From Sphingomonas sp. (GTDB taxonomy: Bacteria; Pseudomonadota; Alphaproteobacteria; Sphingomonadales; Sphingomonadaceae), in NCBI RefSeq assembly GCF_030145815.1, contig NZ_JAIXHL010000009.1, forward strand, positions 62,001 to 126,000: a stretch of 64,000 nt of DNA, given 5' to 3'. Below the pieces are notes generated by a model. That model was not told the DNA's origin. It worked only from the letters and a program-made list of their open reading frames with translations, and searched no databases. Positions 1-8,350 of the stretch are shown here, piece after piece (position 1 is the stretch's first letter; every line of letters begins with the position of its first letter). The position numbers and the translations under genes were made by a program.

Positions 1-28
1 GCGCAAGCCTCCTGCGTTGGTAAGCCAT
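1..28 (-). CDS. Start of a conjugal transfer gene after traE (probably traK), cut by the window edge
   Basis: Only nine codons are visible, reading M-A-Y-Q-R-R-R-L-A on the minus strand. The ATG (28..26) shares one base with the TGA stop of traE (30..28), the tight coupling usual inside tra operons. In F-type conjugation operons the order is traA, traL, traE, traK, so traK is the expected product. That identity rests on position alone, because too little protein is present to recognise a family. Confidence 0.4.
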
Positions 29-600
29 CACTGGGCCTCCTTGGATTTGTCCTGGGGTGGCAGCTGGACGAAGCCCGAGAGCGCGAGCCGCAGCCCCCGG
101 TAGGTCCAGCTGAAGCGGAACCGGCGCTCTTCGCTGGCGATGACCTGCGCGCCGACGAAGGTCTTGAGCGTGCCCGTGACTTCGGACGAGAGAGCTTTCG
201 GATCGACGGTCATCGTCCGGATGACGAATGCTTGGGTCACGTCAGAGCCGCGCTGCTCTTCGACAATGCGGACGAGCTCTGCCTTGAGGCGGCCGTGGCT
301 GGCCGGATCGGCCAGCTTCAGGATCTCGCTCATCCAATAATCGAGACCCTCGGGGCTGCGGTTCAGGAGGACGAGCGCGGTGTCGCGGGTGACGAGCTCA
401 AGATAGTCGGCCTCGACCCCGGCGCTGCTCACGGTGAGCTGCTTCGGCAGCGTCGGCAGAAGCACCACCTCGCGGTCGCGGGTCGCGGCGAGGCTTGTCG
501 CAATGGCGAGCGCGACGGCCAAGCCGGCACTGGTCAACGCGAACAGGTTGCGCTGCCTCAGCAGCGACTGTTGGCGCTCGTGCGAGATGTCGGCGAACAT
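28..600 (-). CDS. traE: Type IV conjugative transfer protein TraE
   Basis: This 190-residue protein fits the TraE/VirB5-VirB8-like family of F-type secretion systems. Members are inner-membrane proteins with a short cytoplasmic N-terminus, one membrane segment and a periplasmic domain, needed for pilus assembly. The sequence shows one hydrophobic segment at about residues 20 to 38 (FALTSAGLAVALAIATSLAA) and a soluble remainder with the typical YWMSEIL stretch. The length is close to the family norm. It lies 12 bases after traL and overlaps the next gene by one base, so the genes form one operon read leftwards out of the window. Confidence 0.85.
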   Translation of the reverse strand: MFADISHERQQSLLRQRNLFALTSAGLAVALAIATSLAATRDREVVLLPTLPKQLTVSSAGVEADYLELVTRDTALVLLNRSPEGLDYWMSEILKLADPASHGRLKAELVRIVEEQRGSDVTQAFVIRTMTVDPKALSSEVTGTLKTFVGAQVIASEERRFRFSWTYRGLRLALSGFVQLPPQDKSKEAQ

Positions 601-612
601 GGGTGTCTCCCC

Positions 613-900
613 TCAACCGGCAAGCAGGCGGCAGTGGGAAGGCGGCGTCGCACGGAGGCCCAGGAATCCGGCCGGCAGATACCAATATGCGGCATGGGTG
701 AGCCAGGAGCTGGCGCGTCCTGCTTTTGCCTTTCGCAGCGCGAACCAGGCGCCGAAGGCGACAACGATGCCGATGAAGATATGCTGGCTGAGGATGCCCC
801 AGGTGAATGGGACGATCATCCCGGCGAACTCGTCGATGGTCCAGAAGCCGATGAGCTCCGGATCGTCGAGCCGACGGGGAATGATGTACCGGTCCGCCAT
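613..900 (-). CDS. traL: Type IV conjugative transfer protein TraL
   Basis: A 95-residue protein of the TraL family, a small inner-membrane part of the F-type conjugation apparatus thought to help assemble the pilus. It begins with the typical RYIIPRRLDDPELIGFWTID opening, followed by two hydrophobic stretches (about residues 24 to 55 and 68 to 84). The ATG at 900 was chosen because the family start motif follows directly. A longer reading in this frame would run across traA in the wrong frame. It sits between traA (26 bases upstream) and traE (12 bases downstream). Confidence 0.85.
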   Translation of the reverse strand: MADRYIIPRRLDDPELIGFWTIDEFAGMIVPFTWGILSQHIFIGIVVAFGAWFALRKAKAGRASSWLTHAAYWYLPAGFLGLRATPPSHCRLLAG

Positions 901-926
901 GGCGACGCGCCTTCCCGGCCCGACCG

Positions 927-1256
927 TCAGATGACCGCGGTCACGACCGAGGTGACGATCGGGACACCCGTGCCCACGCCGATGCCGACGCCGACGGGAA
1001 CCGCGACCTGGCTCAGCGAGAAGCGCCCGGAGGCGAGGCCGATGAGCCCGCCCGCGAGGCTGAGGACGGTGATGATCTTGCCGCCCGAGCCTTCGAGGAA
1101 GTCGGTGAACTTCGTCAGCGCCGGGGTGAAGGTCGTGTCGGCGCCCGCATAGGCGGCTCCGGCCGCGAGCGCGGCGATGGCGACGGGGATGGCAATGTTG
1201 GCGGCTTTGCCGATGCCGCTGGCGCGGGGACGCCGGATGAGGTGGAGAGACTGCAT
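927..1256 (-). CDS. traA: Conjugative pilin precursor TraA
   Basis: This 109-residue protein has the build of a TraA/VirB2-type pilin. It has a charged N-terminal leader, a hydrophobic segment ending in a signal-peptidase-like AYAGA site (about residues 25 to 42), and two further hydrophobic segments in the mature part (around IITVLSLAGGLIGLASG and the C-terminal VGVGIGVGTGV run). The ATG at 1256 is preferred over an ATG 63 bases upstream because a GGAG sequence sits at ribosome-binding distance. It is the first gene of the visible tra operon, so a promoter should lie in 1257 to 1450. Confidence 0.75.
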   Translation of the reverse strand: MQSLHLIRRPRASGIGKAANIAIPVAIAALAAGAAYAGADTTFTPALTKFTDFLEGSGGKIITVLSLAGGLIGLASGRFSLSQVAVPVGVGIGVGTGVPIVTSVVTAVI

Positions 1257-1603
1257 GTGAAGCTCCGCTTCGAGGGGTGAACGCAGCGTCCTTTCGTTCG
1301 CTGTGTGTTCCACATGCATCTAGGAAATGGCTATAGGAAAGCGTCATCCGTCACGTCGGCTTCGTGGCGGACGCATATGGACTAACGTCGGCGATGGCTG
1401 GCGGAGAATCCGCCTGAACGCAGCCACTTAACGAGGGCTCTCTGGCGGAAAGCTCCGTCGCTAACGCCGGAGTACTGCGGCGAATCGCCCTCTCGTCTCG
1501 ATTCGCCTAGAAACGAGATGTTCCCTATGTGTTCTTTTCGTTTTCCTACAACACGGCTCTCGCGATATGCCTGCGACTCGCTGGATCAATCGAGAGGCCT
1601 GCC
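1257..1603. other. Non-coding gap between the tra operon and an XRE-like gene
   Basis: No convincing gene is seen. The gap separates two divergent units (traA leftwards, the XRE-like gene rightwards), so promoters for both are expected here. A perfect inverted repeat with 6-base arms and a 3-base loop (GGCGGA GAA TCCGCC) lies at 1400..1414 and could be an operator or a small hairpin. The ORF can be extended upstream to an ATG at 1529, but that adds 25 residues unlike a regulator start. Confidence 0.5.
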
Positions 1604-2059
1604 ATGCATCAATCCCCGTCCACCCACGCGAACGAGTCAGTCGCGCGTACCCTCGCCCACGCCGTTGAGATTTCCGGCAAGCCCCGTCACCAGATCGCCC
1701 GCGACGTCGGTATGCACCGCGAAACCTTGCTCAGGGTTCTGCGCGGCGAACGCCCGATAGCGCTCGACGAAGCCCCCCATATTCTTACCGCTTGCGGCGC
1801 ATTCCCGCGCGCTACCATCGTTCTCGCCCTGGCCGGGCAGGAGGATCTGGCCTGCGAGTGGATGCGCAGCGAGATGGGCGAATTTCTTGAAGAGTTTTTC
1901 AGCGCGCTGCCGGCGCACCTCGAACGCACGCTCGGGCGAAGGGTCGAGGATGTCAGGCCACGCTGGGCCAATGGCACCTCGCAGCTCGTCGCGCGCATGC
2001 TCGCCAAACATATCGATGACTTTGTCAGCCGCGATATCGGCACGTCGCTGGGCCGCTGA
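1604..2059 (+). CDS. Helix-turn-helix (XRE/Cro-like) regulator of the transfer region
   Basis: A 151-residue protein. Residues about 15 to 60 form a lambda-repressor-like helix-turn-helix (RHQIARDVGMHRETLLRVLRG), related to antitoxin and phage-repressor DNA-binding domains. The rest is acidic and helical with no family I recognise. The ATG at 1604 follows a GAGAGG ribosome-binding site. It is divergent from the tra operon and just upstream of an AlpA-type gene, so a role in controlling transfer or excision is likely but inferred. Confidence 0.6.
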   Translation: MHQSPSTHANESVARTLAHAVEISGKPRHQIARDVGMHRETLLRVLRGERPIALDEAPHILTACGAFPRATIVLALAGQEDLACEWMRSEMGEFLEEFFSALPAHLERTLGRRVEDVRPRWANGTSQLVARMLAKHIDDFVSRDIGTSLGR

Positions 2060-2107
2060 CGAAGAATGCCTCGGAGGGGACCGAGCTAGCCAAAGACTGG
2101 ACGACCT

Positions 2108-2353
2108 ATGAACGCCCTTCCCCAAAGCAATGATGCCATACCATTCCCCCGCGAGGACGCCTCTTCGCCACCGGTCCCCGGGCGGCTCCTCCGGCTGCCC
2201 GAAGTGATGGCCCGGGTCGGCCTCAAGCGGTCCGCAATCTATCAGCGCATGAGCGATGGCAGGTTTCCGCGATCGCGGTCGCTTGGCCCGAAATGCACCG
2301 TTTGGGTCGAGGCCGAGATTGATGCCTGGATCAAGCGGGTCGCTTCGGCATAG
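2108..2353 (+). CDS. AlpA-family DNA-binding regulator
   Basis: An 81-residue protein with the AlpA/excisionase-type winged helix-turn-helix: a RLPEVMARVGLKRSAIYQRM recognition unit, then the FPRSRSLGP wing and a VWVEAEIDAWI tail. AlpA proteins act as activators of integrase expression or as excisionases in prophages and integrative elements. It lies 48 bases after the XRE-like gene on the same strand. Together they look like the control module of the conjugative element that carries the neighbouring tra genes. Confidence 0.85.
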   Translation: MNALPQSNDAIPFPREDASSPPVPGRLLRLPEVMARVGLKRSAIYQRMSDGRFPRSRSLGPKCTVWVEAEIDAWIKRVASA

Positions 2354-2476
2354 CTTCACGTCGACCGGCCCTTTGCGGCGATTTCAAACGCCGCAAGGTG
2401 ATGGAATAGATCTCTGTCGAGCCCTTCTCCCAAGCAACTTTGTCTCGCCGTTGCCGCCGAAGCGCGCTGACGTGGA

Positions 2477-3310
2477 TTAGTGCATATCGGCCGTTGATCG
2501 AAGGGCAGGCCGGTACAGAGCGGCGACAATCAGGTAGATTCCGGCCACTATCATAGGCGCCGTGAGCCACTGCCCCATGTGCAAGCCGGTCCTGACTGCA
2601 AAGCCGACAAGCTGCGAGTCCGGCTCACGAAAAAACTCGACTGTGAAGCGGGCTAGTCCATAGCCAAGGAGGAAGACGCCCACAAGCATACCGCGCTGGC
2701 GCCTTGCAGTGGAAAACCAGAACAGGAAGGCGAGCAGCGCGAACAGCGCCAGGCCTTCCAGCCCGGCCTCATAGAGCTGACTCGGGTGTCGAGCGAGACC
2801 ATCCTGGCTCCCGGGAAACACCATAGCCCACGGCAGATCGGAGGGCTTTCCCCAAAGCTCGCCATTCACGAAATTGGCAAGGCGACCAAAGAACAGGCCG
2901 ATCGGCACCGTGCATGCGACATAGTCGTGGACCCGCAGCCAATCGAGACGGTGCCGTCGCGCGAACAGGATCAGCGCGAGCGAGACTCCCGCAGCACCCC
3001 CGTGGAACGACATGCCGCCATCCCAAAGCTTCAGGATTTGCAGGGGGTGGAGGATCATCTCGGGGCCGTAGAAGATCACGTAGCCTAGCCGCCCCCCCAG
3101 GATCACCCCGAGCGTTGCGTAGAATACGAGATCGTCCGCCTGCTGACGGTTCATCGGGGCGGCCGGTTGCGCGAGCAACCGCAGCAGATACCACCATCCG
3201 GCAATGATACCGGCGATATAGGCCAGCGAGTACCACCTGATGTCGAGCGGCCCGATGGAAAGGGCAACCGGACTTAACCCGAGGCTGGCAAAAGCAATGT
3301 GGCTATCCAA
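2477..3310 (-). CDS. lgt: Prolipoprotein diacylglyceryl transferase Lgt
   Basis: A 277-residue multipass membrane protein of the Lgt family. Lgt moves diacylglycerol from phosphatidylglycerol onto the lipobox cysteine of prolipoproteins. The signature region reads [15 protein letters not shown], close to the canonical GRxGNFxNxE with one G to A change. A catalytic-region HGGAAG motif and about seven hydrophobic segments are also visible. It is the last gene of the persulfide operon, 46 bases after the rhodanese. Core chromosomes carry their own lgt, so this is probably an extra, transferred copy, as is common on metal-resistance elements. Confidence 0.9.
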   Translation of the reverse strand: MDSHIAFASLGLSPVALSIGPLDIRWYSLAYIAGIIAGWWYLLRLLAQPAAPMNRQQADDLVFYATLGVILGGRLGYVIFYGPEMILHPLQILKLWDGGMSFHGGAAGVSLALILFARRHRLDWLRVHDYVACTVPIGLFFGRLANFVNGELWGKPSDLPWAMVFPGSQDGLARHPSQLYEAGLEGLALFALLAFLFWFSTARRQRGMLVGVFLLGYGLARFTVEFFREPDSQLVGFAVRTGLHMGQWLTAPMIVAGIYLIVAALYRPALRSTADMH

Positions 3311-3356
3311 CGATCATATCCTGCCAGCGAGAACGGGTGCCTGATCCCACTTCGAC

Positions 3357-3746
3357 CTATTGCGACGTGATTGAGGCCCCGGCGTCCTTGAGCGCCGAAA
3401 AACCGCCTGGCACGTGGACGACGTTCTCGATGCCCATGTCCTTGAGCGATTTCGCGGCAAGAGCGGAGCGGGCGCCGGACCCACAATAGAGCACCAATCG
3501 TGATCCGGCAGCGAGTTTGGCATTGTGAGTAGGGCTTTCCGGATCAACCTGGAACTCCAGCAGGCCGCGCGGCACGTGCACCGCGCCGGCGACAAGGCCT
3601 GTTTTCGCGACCTCGGCCGGCTCGCGGATGTCAACAAACTGCACGTCGGGAACCCCGACGAGCTTGGCCGCATCCTGAGGCGGGAGACTTTCAACAACGG
3701 CATTGGCTTCGGAAACCAGCTGTTTGGCGGTACGTGTCGTCATCAA
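3357..3746 (-). CDS. Single-domain rhodanese sulfurtransferase
   Basis: A 129-residue rhodanese-fold protein. It has the VDIREPAEV motif at the start of the fold and the active-site loop LYCGSGARSAL, whose cysteine carries persulfide sulfur. The domain ends with the usual VVHVPGGFSAL stretch. It sits directly after the persulfide-dioxygenase-like gene, a pairing known from sulfide detoxification, where the two enzymes pass sulfane sulfur between glutathione persulfide and thiosulfate. Expression is probably controlled by the BigR-like repressor at the head of the operon. Confidence 0.85.
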   Translation of the reverse strand: MMTTRTAKQLVSEANAVVESLPPQDAAKLVGVPDVQFVDIREPAEVAKTGLVAGAVHVPRGLLEFQVDPESPTHNAKLAAGSRLVLYCGSGARSALAAKSLKDMGIENVVHVPGGFSALKDAGASITSQ

Positions 3747-3779
3747 TCTTCTCCTGTAAACTGAACCTAGTCAGCTCTC

Positions 3780-4529
3780 TCAGCCCTGTTGCGACTTGCC
3801 GCCTATCTGGCGGAGCACCTCGGGCAAGTCTGTCGGGCAATCCCCGCAGAGCTTGTTCGCGGGAACGGCAGCGTCGATCTTCTTGGGATATGGAAGATCG
3901 AGAGCGTCCATGATCGCCACGAACTCCTGAACGGTCTTGCCCGCGAGGCGGGGGTTCCGCTCGCGCTCCTGCGCCACCGTCGTAATGTGACGATGATTAT
4001 AGTCATGCGCGGGGAAGATCAGGCCATCGCCTGGCAGGGTAAAAATCTTCTGTGTCACCGATTGATAAAGGGTGGCGGCGTCACCGTTCTGGAAGTCGGT
4101 GCGGCCACAGCCGTCGATCAGCAGTGCGTCGCCCGTAAACGCGCGAAGGACCCCAGGCAGATCAACGAGGTAGGTGTGGTGGGCGTCGGTGTGCCCCGGC
4201 GTAAACAGGGGCTGTAGGGTGAGCGCGCCGACCGTCAGAGGCTGATCCTCGGCGACCCCAACATCGGCACAGGGAAGGCCGTCCATGGCCGGGTAGGCGA
4301 TCCTGGAGCCGGTCAGGCTTCGCAGATAGCAGGCTGATGTGACGTGGTCCGCATGAACATGCGTCTCCAGCGTGTAGGCCAGTTCAAGCTCCAGCTCCTG
4401 AAGCGCGGCCAGGTCGCGTTCGATCGTCTCCAGGACAGGGTCGATCAGGACGGCCTTGCGGGTCTCGGGACAGCCGAGGAGGTAGGTGTAGGTTGAGGAC
4501 TCCGGCTCGAACAGCTGACGAAAAATCAT
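3780..4529 (-). CDS. blh: Metallo-beta-lactamase-fold persulfide dioxygenase-like hydrolase (Blh type)
   Basis: A 249-residue metallo-beta-lactamase-fold protein of the ETHE1/Blh group. These are non-haem iron dioxygenases that oxidise glutathione persulfide to sulfite. The metal motif THVHADHVTS, the later FTPGHTDAH motif and FPAHDYNH supply the expected His and Asp ligands. The ATG at 4529 gives the family opening MIFRQLFEPESSTYTYLLGC; a longer reading frame upstream overlaps the exporter gene and is rejected. In Agrobacterium and Xylella, blh sits in the BigR-controlled operon beside TauE and YeeE/YedE proteins, as it does here. Confidence 0.85.
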   Translation of the reverse strand: MIFRQLFEPESSTYTYLLGCPETRKAVLIDPVLETIERDLAALQELELELAYTLETHVHADHVTSACYLRSLTGSRIAYPAMDGLPCADVGVAEDQPLTVGALTLQPLFTPGHTDAHHTYLVDLPGVLRAFTGDALLIDGCGRTDFQNGDAATLYQSVTQKIFTLPGDGLIFPAHDYNHRHITTVAQERERNPRLAGKTVQEFVAIMDALDLPYPKKIDAAVPANKLCGDCPTDLPEVLRQIGGKSQQG

Positions 4530-4548
4530 GATCGGTCTCCAAAAATGC

Positions 4549-5328
4549 TTAGCTGCCGATCGCGCCCAGGCTGCGGAACAGCATGTAGGCGGCCACGGCC
4601 AACAGGACGACGGCGAAGATTCGAGTGAGCAGGCCCTTGTGGTCGGCAAGGCGGACAGCGGCTCGCATGCCGGCGATGCCGCCACCGACCCCGCCCGCGA
4701 TGAAGAAGCCGGCCACGCGCCAATCGACGAACCCCGACAGGGCATAGTTGAGGGCTGTCGCCGAACCGAATGTGCCCACGGAAAACAGCGAGGACCCGAC
4801 CGCATTGAGGATGGGCATGCCGCTTCCCAGCATGATGCCGGGGACGATCAAAAAGCCGCCGCCAATGCCGAAGAACCCGGACAGCAGGCCGGCGAGCAGC
4901 CCGATAACCACGAGCCGTACAGCAATCGCCGGCGTGATCCGCACGCCGGGATCACCACCCCCGGACTTGCCGCGCAACATGGAAATGCCGACCACGACCA
5001 TGACGCCTGCGAACAGCACCAGCAGGTGCTGGCCCGCCACCATCTTTCCGAGCGTCGAGCCGATCAGCGCGCCGACGACGCCCGATGCTCCGAAAACGAG
5101 CGCGCACGGCCACTTCACGGTTCCGGCGCGGGCGTGCTGGAGCAGGTTGGCAAAGGCATTGGCGGCCACTGCCAGCGCGCTCGTGCCGATCGCGACGTGC
5201 GGGTCCTTCATGCCGACGACGTAAAGCAGCAATGGCATCGCCAGGATCGAGCCGCCGCCGCCGATCACGCCGAGCGTGAAGCCAACGATCACACCGGATA
5301 GGAGAGTGAGGAGATCGGCCGGCGTCAT
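4549..5328 (-). CDS. TauE/SafE-family sulfite or sulfur-compound exporter
   Basis: A 259-residue membrane protein of the TauE/SafE family (PF01925). Two repeated modules each begin with a glycine-rich turn (GFTLGVIGGGGSILAMPLLL and GLLSGFFGIGGGFLIVPGIM), and about eight hydrophobic segments are visible. Members export sulfite, sulfoacetate or other organosulfur anions. Its place between the persulfide dioxygenase and the YedE halves suggests it removes the sulfite made by that enzyme. It starts 3 bases after the end of the YedE gene, so the operon is tight. Confidence 0.85.
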   Translation of the reverse strand: MTPADLLTLLSGVIVGFTLGVIGGGGSILAMPLLLYVVGMKDPHVAIGTSALAVAANAFANLLQHARAGTVKWPCALVFGASGVVGALIGSTLGKMVAGQHLLVLFAGVMVVVGISMLRGKSGGGDPGVRITPAIAVRLVVIGLLAGLLSGFFGIGGGFLIVPGIMLGSGMPILNAVGSSLFSVGTFGSATALNYALSGFVDWRVAGFFIAGGVGGGIAGMRAAVRLADHKGLLTRIFAVVLLAVAAYMLFRSLGAIGS

Positions 5329-5331
5329 AGC

Positions 5332-5769
5332 TTAGCTCCCCGCCCCCGCCGCCTGGTAACGTTGGAGAAGGGCGAAAGAGCCCATGCCGACCAGCATCGC
5401 GATGATGAACACCAGCGCCGGCGGCGCACCCAGGCCCAAGGCGACGAGAGCGGGGCCAGGACAGTATCCGACGAGACCCCAGCCGATACCGAACAAAGCG
5501 GCGCCGACGAGAAGCTTCCCATCAAGGGCCCGGTTCGATGGACCGTTGAACGCAGAGGCGAAAAGCGGGGCCTTGCGCCTTCGGCCGACTTCAAAGCCTA
5601 TCGCTGAGACAACGACCGCCGAGACCAGCACCACGGCCAGGCTGGGGTCCCAGGAAGGTGCTGTGACATCGAGGAAGGCTAGAACCTTGCCCGGGCTGAC
5701 CATGGCGGAGACGATCAGGCCCAGGCCGAAGATGAGCCCCGAAGCCAGGGCAACGAGCAGCTTCTTCAT
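5332..5769 (-). CDS. YeeE/YedE half-transporter (DUF6691 type)
   Basis: A 145-residue membrane protein with four hydrophobic segments, matching the second, short YeeE/YedE-type protein found in BigR operons. A conserved cysteine-containing loop is visible (VGYCPGPALVALG). YeeE/YedE proteins import thiosulfate or related sulfur species through conserved cysteines. The gene follows its partner half by only 4 bases. The two halves together probably make one functional transporter, which is inference from the fused versions known elsewhere. Confidence 0.8.
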   Translation of the reverse strand: MKKLLVALASGLIFGLGLIVSAMVSPGKVLAFLDVTAPSWDPSLAVVLVSAVVVSAIGFEVGRRRKAPLFASAFNGPSNRALDGKLLVGAALFGIGWGLVGYCPGPALVALGLGAPPALVFIIAMLVGMGSFALLQRYQAAGAGS

Positions 5770-5773
5770 TGTC

Positions 5774-6202
5774 TCAGGGCCCGACGATGTGGCGGACGAC
5801 GTACACAGTCACCGCCGCGGCGATGAGGAAGACCCCCGTGGCGGCAAGTGAGCGTGGCGAAAGCCTGGCTATCCCGCAGACGCCATGCCCACTGGTGCAG
5901 CCCCTCCCTAGTCGCGTCCCAAATCCTACCAGGAGACCGGCCGCGATCACGACGATGAGGGGCGGTGGCGTCGTGAGGTCTGGCAGCGCGCCTCCTGCCG
6001 CGCGGTAAAGCAAGGGCGCGGCGAACAGGCCGGCCAGGAACGTTGCGCGCCACGCGACGTCGCCGCGGGCCGGCGCCAGGACACCCCCGACGATGCCGCT
6101 GATGCCGGCGATCCGGCCGTTCGCAATCCAGAGAAGCGCGGCCGAGAGGCCGATGAGCGCGCCGCCCAAGAGGGCCGAATATGGGCTGAAGCCTTCCACC
6201 AT
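5774..6202 (-). CDS. YeeE/YedE half-transporter (sulfur transport domain)
   Basis: A membrane protein of 142 residues if started at the ATG at 6202, whose A is shared with the TGA stop of the regulator gene; a second ATG at 6211 would add three residues. The pattern FSPYSALLGGALIGLSAALL at the start and the cysteine loop RGCTSGHGVCGIARLSPRS are typical of YeeE/YedE, where such cysteines carry sulfane sulfur. It is the first transporter gene after the repressor and pairs with the next gene. Confidence 0.85.
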   Translation of the reverse strand: MVEGFSPYSALLGGALIGLSAALLWIANGRIAGISGIVGGVLAPARGDVAWRATFLAGLFAAPLLYRAAGGALPDLTTPPPLIVVIAAGLLVGFGTRLGRGCTSGHGVCGIARLSPRSLAATGVFLIAAAVTVYVVRHIVGP

Positions 6203-6540
6203 CAGGCCCATTCCTCGACATCGCCTTCGGCGCAGAACAGCTTGTAGAGTTCGGCGAGGATCGGCAGCACGCGCTCCGAGGTGATCCGGTAGTAGATCGT
6301 GGTTCTCGCGCGCCGCGTTCCTACCAGGCCCTCGTCGCGCAGCGTCGCGAGATGGCGTGACAGATTGGACTGCGTCAGCCCCAGGCGTTCGCCCAGTTCG
6401 CTGACCGACAATTCTCCGCCAAGCAGGCTGCACAGGATCATCAGTCGATGTCGGCTCGCAAGCGAGCGCAAGAACGCTTCCGCTTCGCCCGCCCTCTCCT
6501 CCCATAGCTCCGGAGACATCGCAGCGGGAAAATGTGACAC
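6202..6540 (-). CDS. bigR: ArsR-family persulfide-sensing repressor (BigR/SqrR type)
   Basis: A 112-residue ArsR/SmtB-fold regulator. The recognition region is LGLTQSNLSRHLATLRDEGL and the wing is TRRARTTIYYRI. Two cysteines at about residues 37 (MILC) and 103 (LFC) occupy the places of the pair that forms a polysulfide bridge in BigR and SqrR. The GTG at 6540 is preferred because GGAG lies 5 bases upstream; an ATG at 6519 is possible. It heads the sulfur operon and overlaps the next gene by one base. A perfect palindrome just upstream probably serves for self-repression. Confidence 0.85.
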   Translation of the reverse strand: MSHFPAAMSPELWEERAGEAEAFLRSLASRHRLMILCSLLGGELSVSELGERLGLTQSNLSRHLATLRDEGLVGTRRARTTIYYRITSERVLPILAELYKLFCAEGDVEEWA

Positions 6541-6557
6541 GGCTACTCCAAAAATCT

Positions 6558-6572
6558 TATATGAGCCATATA
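6558..6572. promoter_or_regulatory. Probable operator of the BigR-like repressor
   Basis: A perfect inverted repeat with 6-base arms and a 3-base spacer, TATATG AGC CATATA, lies 17 bases upstream of the repressor start and about 50 bases upstream of the divergent multicopper oxidase. AT-rich palindromes overlapping the minus-10 region are usual ArsR-family operators. It could control both divergent units. The assignment rests on symmetry and position. Confidence 0.6.
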
Positions 6573-6620
6573 TGATTGAACGATGGTGAATCAAGCGACC
6601 GTTTAGGAGGTCAGATTTAG

Positions 6621-8089
6621 ATGTTGGACCGACGCTCTCTGTTGGCCGGCGGAGCGGCCCTGTTTGCCACCGCCGCTTGCTCGCGCGCCGCCCCGGCTGG
6701 TAGCGGCGGGCAAAACCTCCTGCCGGTACCACCCCTGCTGGACACGCGTTCGAACCGCTCTTTCGCGCTACGCGCCCAATCCGGAAGGACCTCCTTCTAT
6801 CCGGGTCGCCCGAGCGACACGCTCGGGTATAATGGCAGCTATCTCGGGCCGGCGGTCAGGGTGCGTCGCGGGGATGATGTCGCCGCTGCCGTGACCAACG
6901 GGCTTGAGGCGAATACGACCGTGCATTGGCACGGGCTTCTGATTCCCGGAGAACTGGACGGAGGCCCTCACCAGGTCATCGCGCCGGGTGCGACCTGGCG
7001 ACCCACGCTCCCTATTCGGCAGCCGGCAGCGACGCTTCTTTATCACTCCCACGTCCACGGGTTGACGGCCGAGCAAGTCTATTCAGGCTTGGCGGGGGCT
7101 TTGCTTGTAACCGATGACGAGGAGCAGGGCCTCGGCCTGCCCTCGGAATATGGCGTGGATGATCTCCCACTGCTTATCCAGGATCGCCAGTTTGAAGATG
7201 GTCGTCTCGTCCTGCCAGGCGGCATGATGGTCGCCATGCAGGGCCGACGCGGCGACACGATCCTGGTCAACGGTGCGGTGAGCCCTTCGGCGGTGGTCCC
7301 GAACCGATTGGTCCGCCTGCGGCTCGTCAACGCATCGAACGCCAGGATCTACGAACTGTCCTTCAGCGATAAGCGCAGCTTCCACTGGATCGGGACCGAG
7401 GGCGGCCTGCTCGAACGGACAGTGGAGATCGCGGCTATAAGCTTGGCCCCGGGGCAGCGCGCTGAGGTTCTGGTGGACTTCACAGACGGCAGAGCCGCCT
7501 CGCTTGTGACGGCCCCGGATAGCAACAACTCTATGATGGGCGGGATGGGGACCATGGGACGAAGCGGCGGCACGGGCAACGCCAACGCGCCCGCGACTGT
7601 AGTGAGGTTCGAGCCACGGCCGATAGGACAGCCTCAGGCCAGTGGGGCGGTGCCGACCCTCCTCGCATCGCGAGCTCGGCCTGACGCCAGCAAGGCGGTG
7701 CGCCGTCGCCGGCTCGTCCTTAACATGGGCATGGGCGGTATGATGGGATCAGGAAGCGGAGGTGGCGGGCTGACGATCAACGGCAAGCCATTCGACATGA
7801 ACCGCATCGATGAGACCGTGACGCTGGGCTCCACCGAGATATGGGAGGTGTCTGGCGAAATGATGCGCCACCCGATCCATATTCATGGCGTCCACTTCGA
7901 TGTTCTGACGAGAGGAGCGGCAAGCCTGATATTCTCGATCAGGGGCCTCGTGACACGGTGCTTGTCAAGGAGCCCGTGGAGCTTCTCATTCGCTTCGATC
8001 ATCCGGCCAAAGGTGTTCCCTTCATGTACCACTGTCATATCCTCGAACATGAGGATAATGGAATGATGGGCCAGTTCAGGGTGTTTTGA
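6621..8089 (+). pseudogene. Multicopper oxidase with a frameshift before its last copper motif
   Basis: The reading frame encodes a three-domain multicopper oxidase of the CueO/SufI type. It opens with a twin-arginine signal and lipobox-like end (DRRSLLAGGAALFATAAC), then copper motifs HWHG, YHSHVHG and HPIHIHG. Near 7911 the frame breaks by one missing base. The final type-1 copper segment (MYHCHILEHEDNGMMG) continues in another frame and ends at 8089. Read as given, the product would lose its last copper ligands. A sequencing error is the main alternative, because the rest is well kept. The ATG at 6621 follows an AGGAGG site and is divergent from the sulfur operon. Confidence 0.8.
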
Positions 8090-8281
8090 AGCTGGGCGAT
8101 CATTTGGTGTATGCCGCCTTGAGTCTCGGCAACGAGCGCCGGAGGATTGCATCCGGCTGCGGGCATGCGCGAAATCAGGTTTAAGTTACGCGAGGAAGAT
8201 GACAGTCAACTATAAGCACTTGGTGCCGATCGACCGTCTGGCCGGTCACCGCGATTCTTCTCAGTTGTGCAACAAAACGCG

Positions 8282-8350
8282 ATGAGCCGCCCGCATCTTC
8301 ATGCCGAGCGCCACTTGGTCTCGCGAGTAGGCTGGCTTCGAGCGGCTCGC
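8282..8350 (+). pseudogene. N-terminal fragment of a second VIT1/CCC1 transporter, fused into a copA remnant
   Basis: Starting at the ATG at 8282 the frame reads M-S-R-P-H, then LHAERHLVSRVGWLRAA. This nearly copies the start of the intact VIT gene at 14488, which reads LHNERHLVSRIGWLRAA. After about 22 codons the similarity stops, and the sequence becomes an internal part of copA from about 8350. So a VIT-copA pair like the intact one once stood here and lost everything between the VIT start and the middle of copA. Confidence 0.75.

Noticed and set aside
232..1152. 306-codon plus-strand frame across traE, traL and traA
   Set aside because: It is antisense to three well-supported tra genes and shows no domain.
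4528..5301. 257-codon plus-strand frame
   Set aside because: It is antisense to the TauE exporter gene; the charged, His/Asp-rich reading is the mirror of hydrophobic membrane segments.
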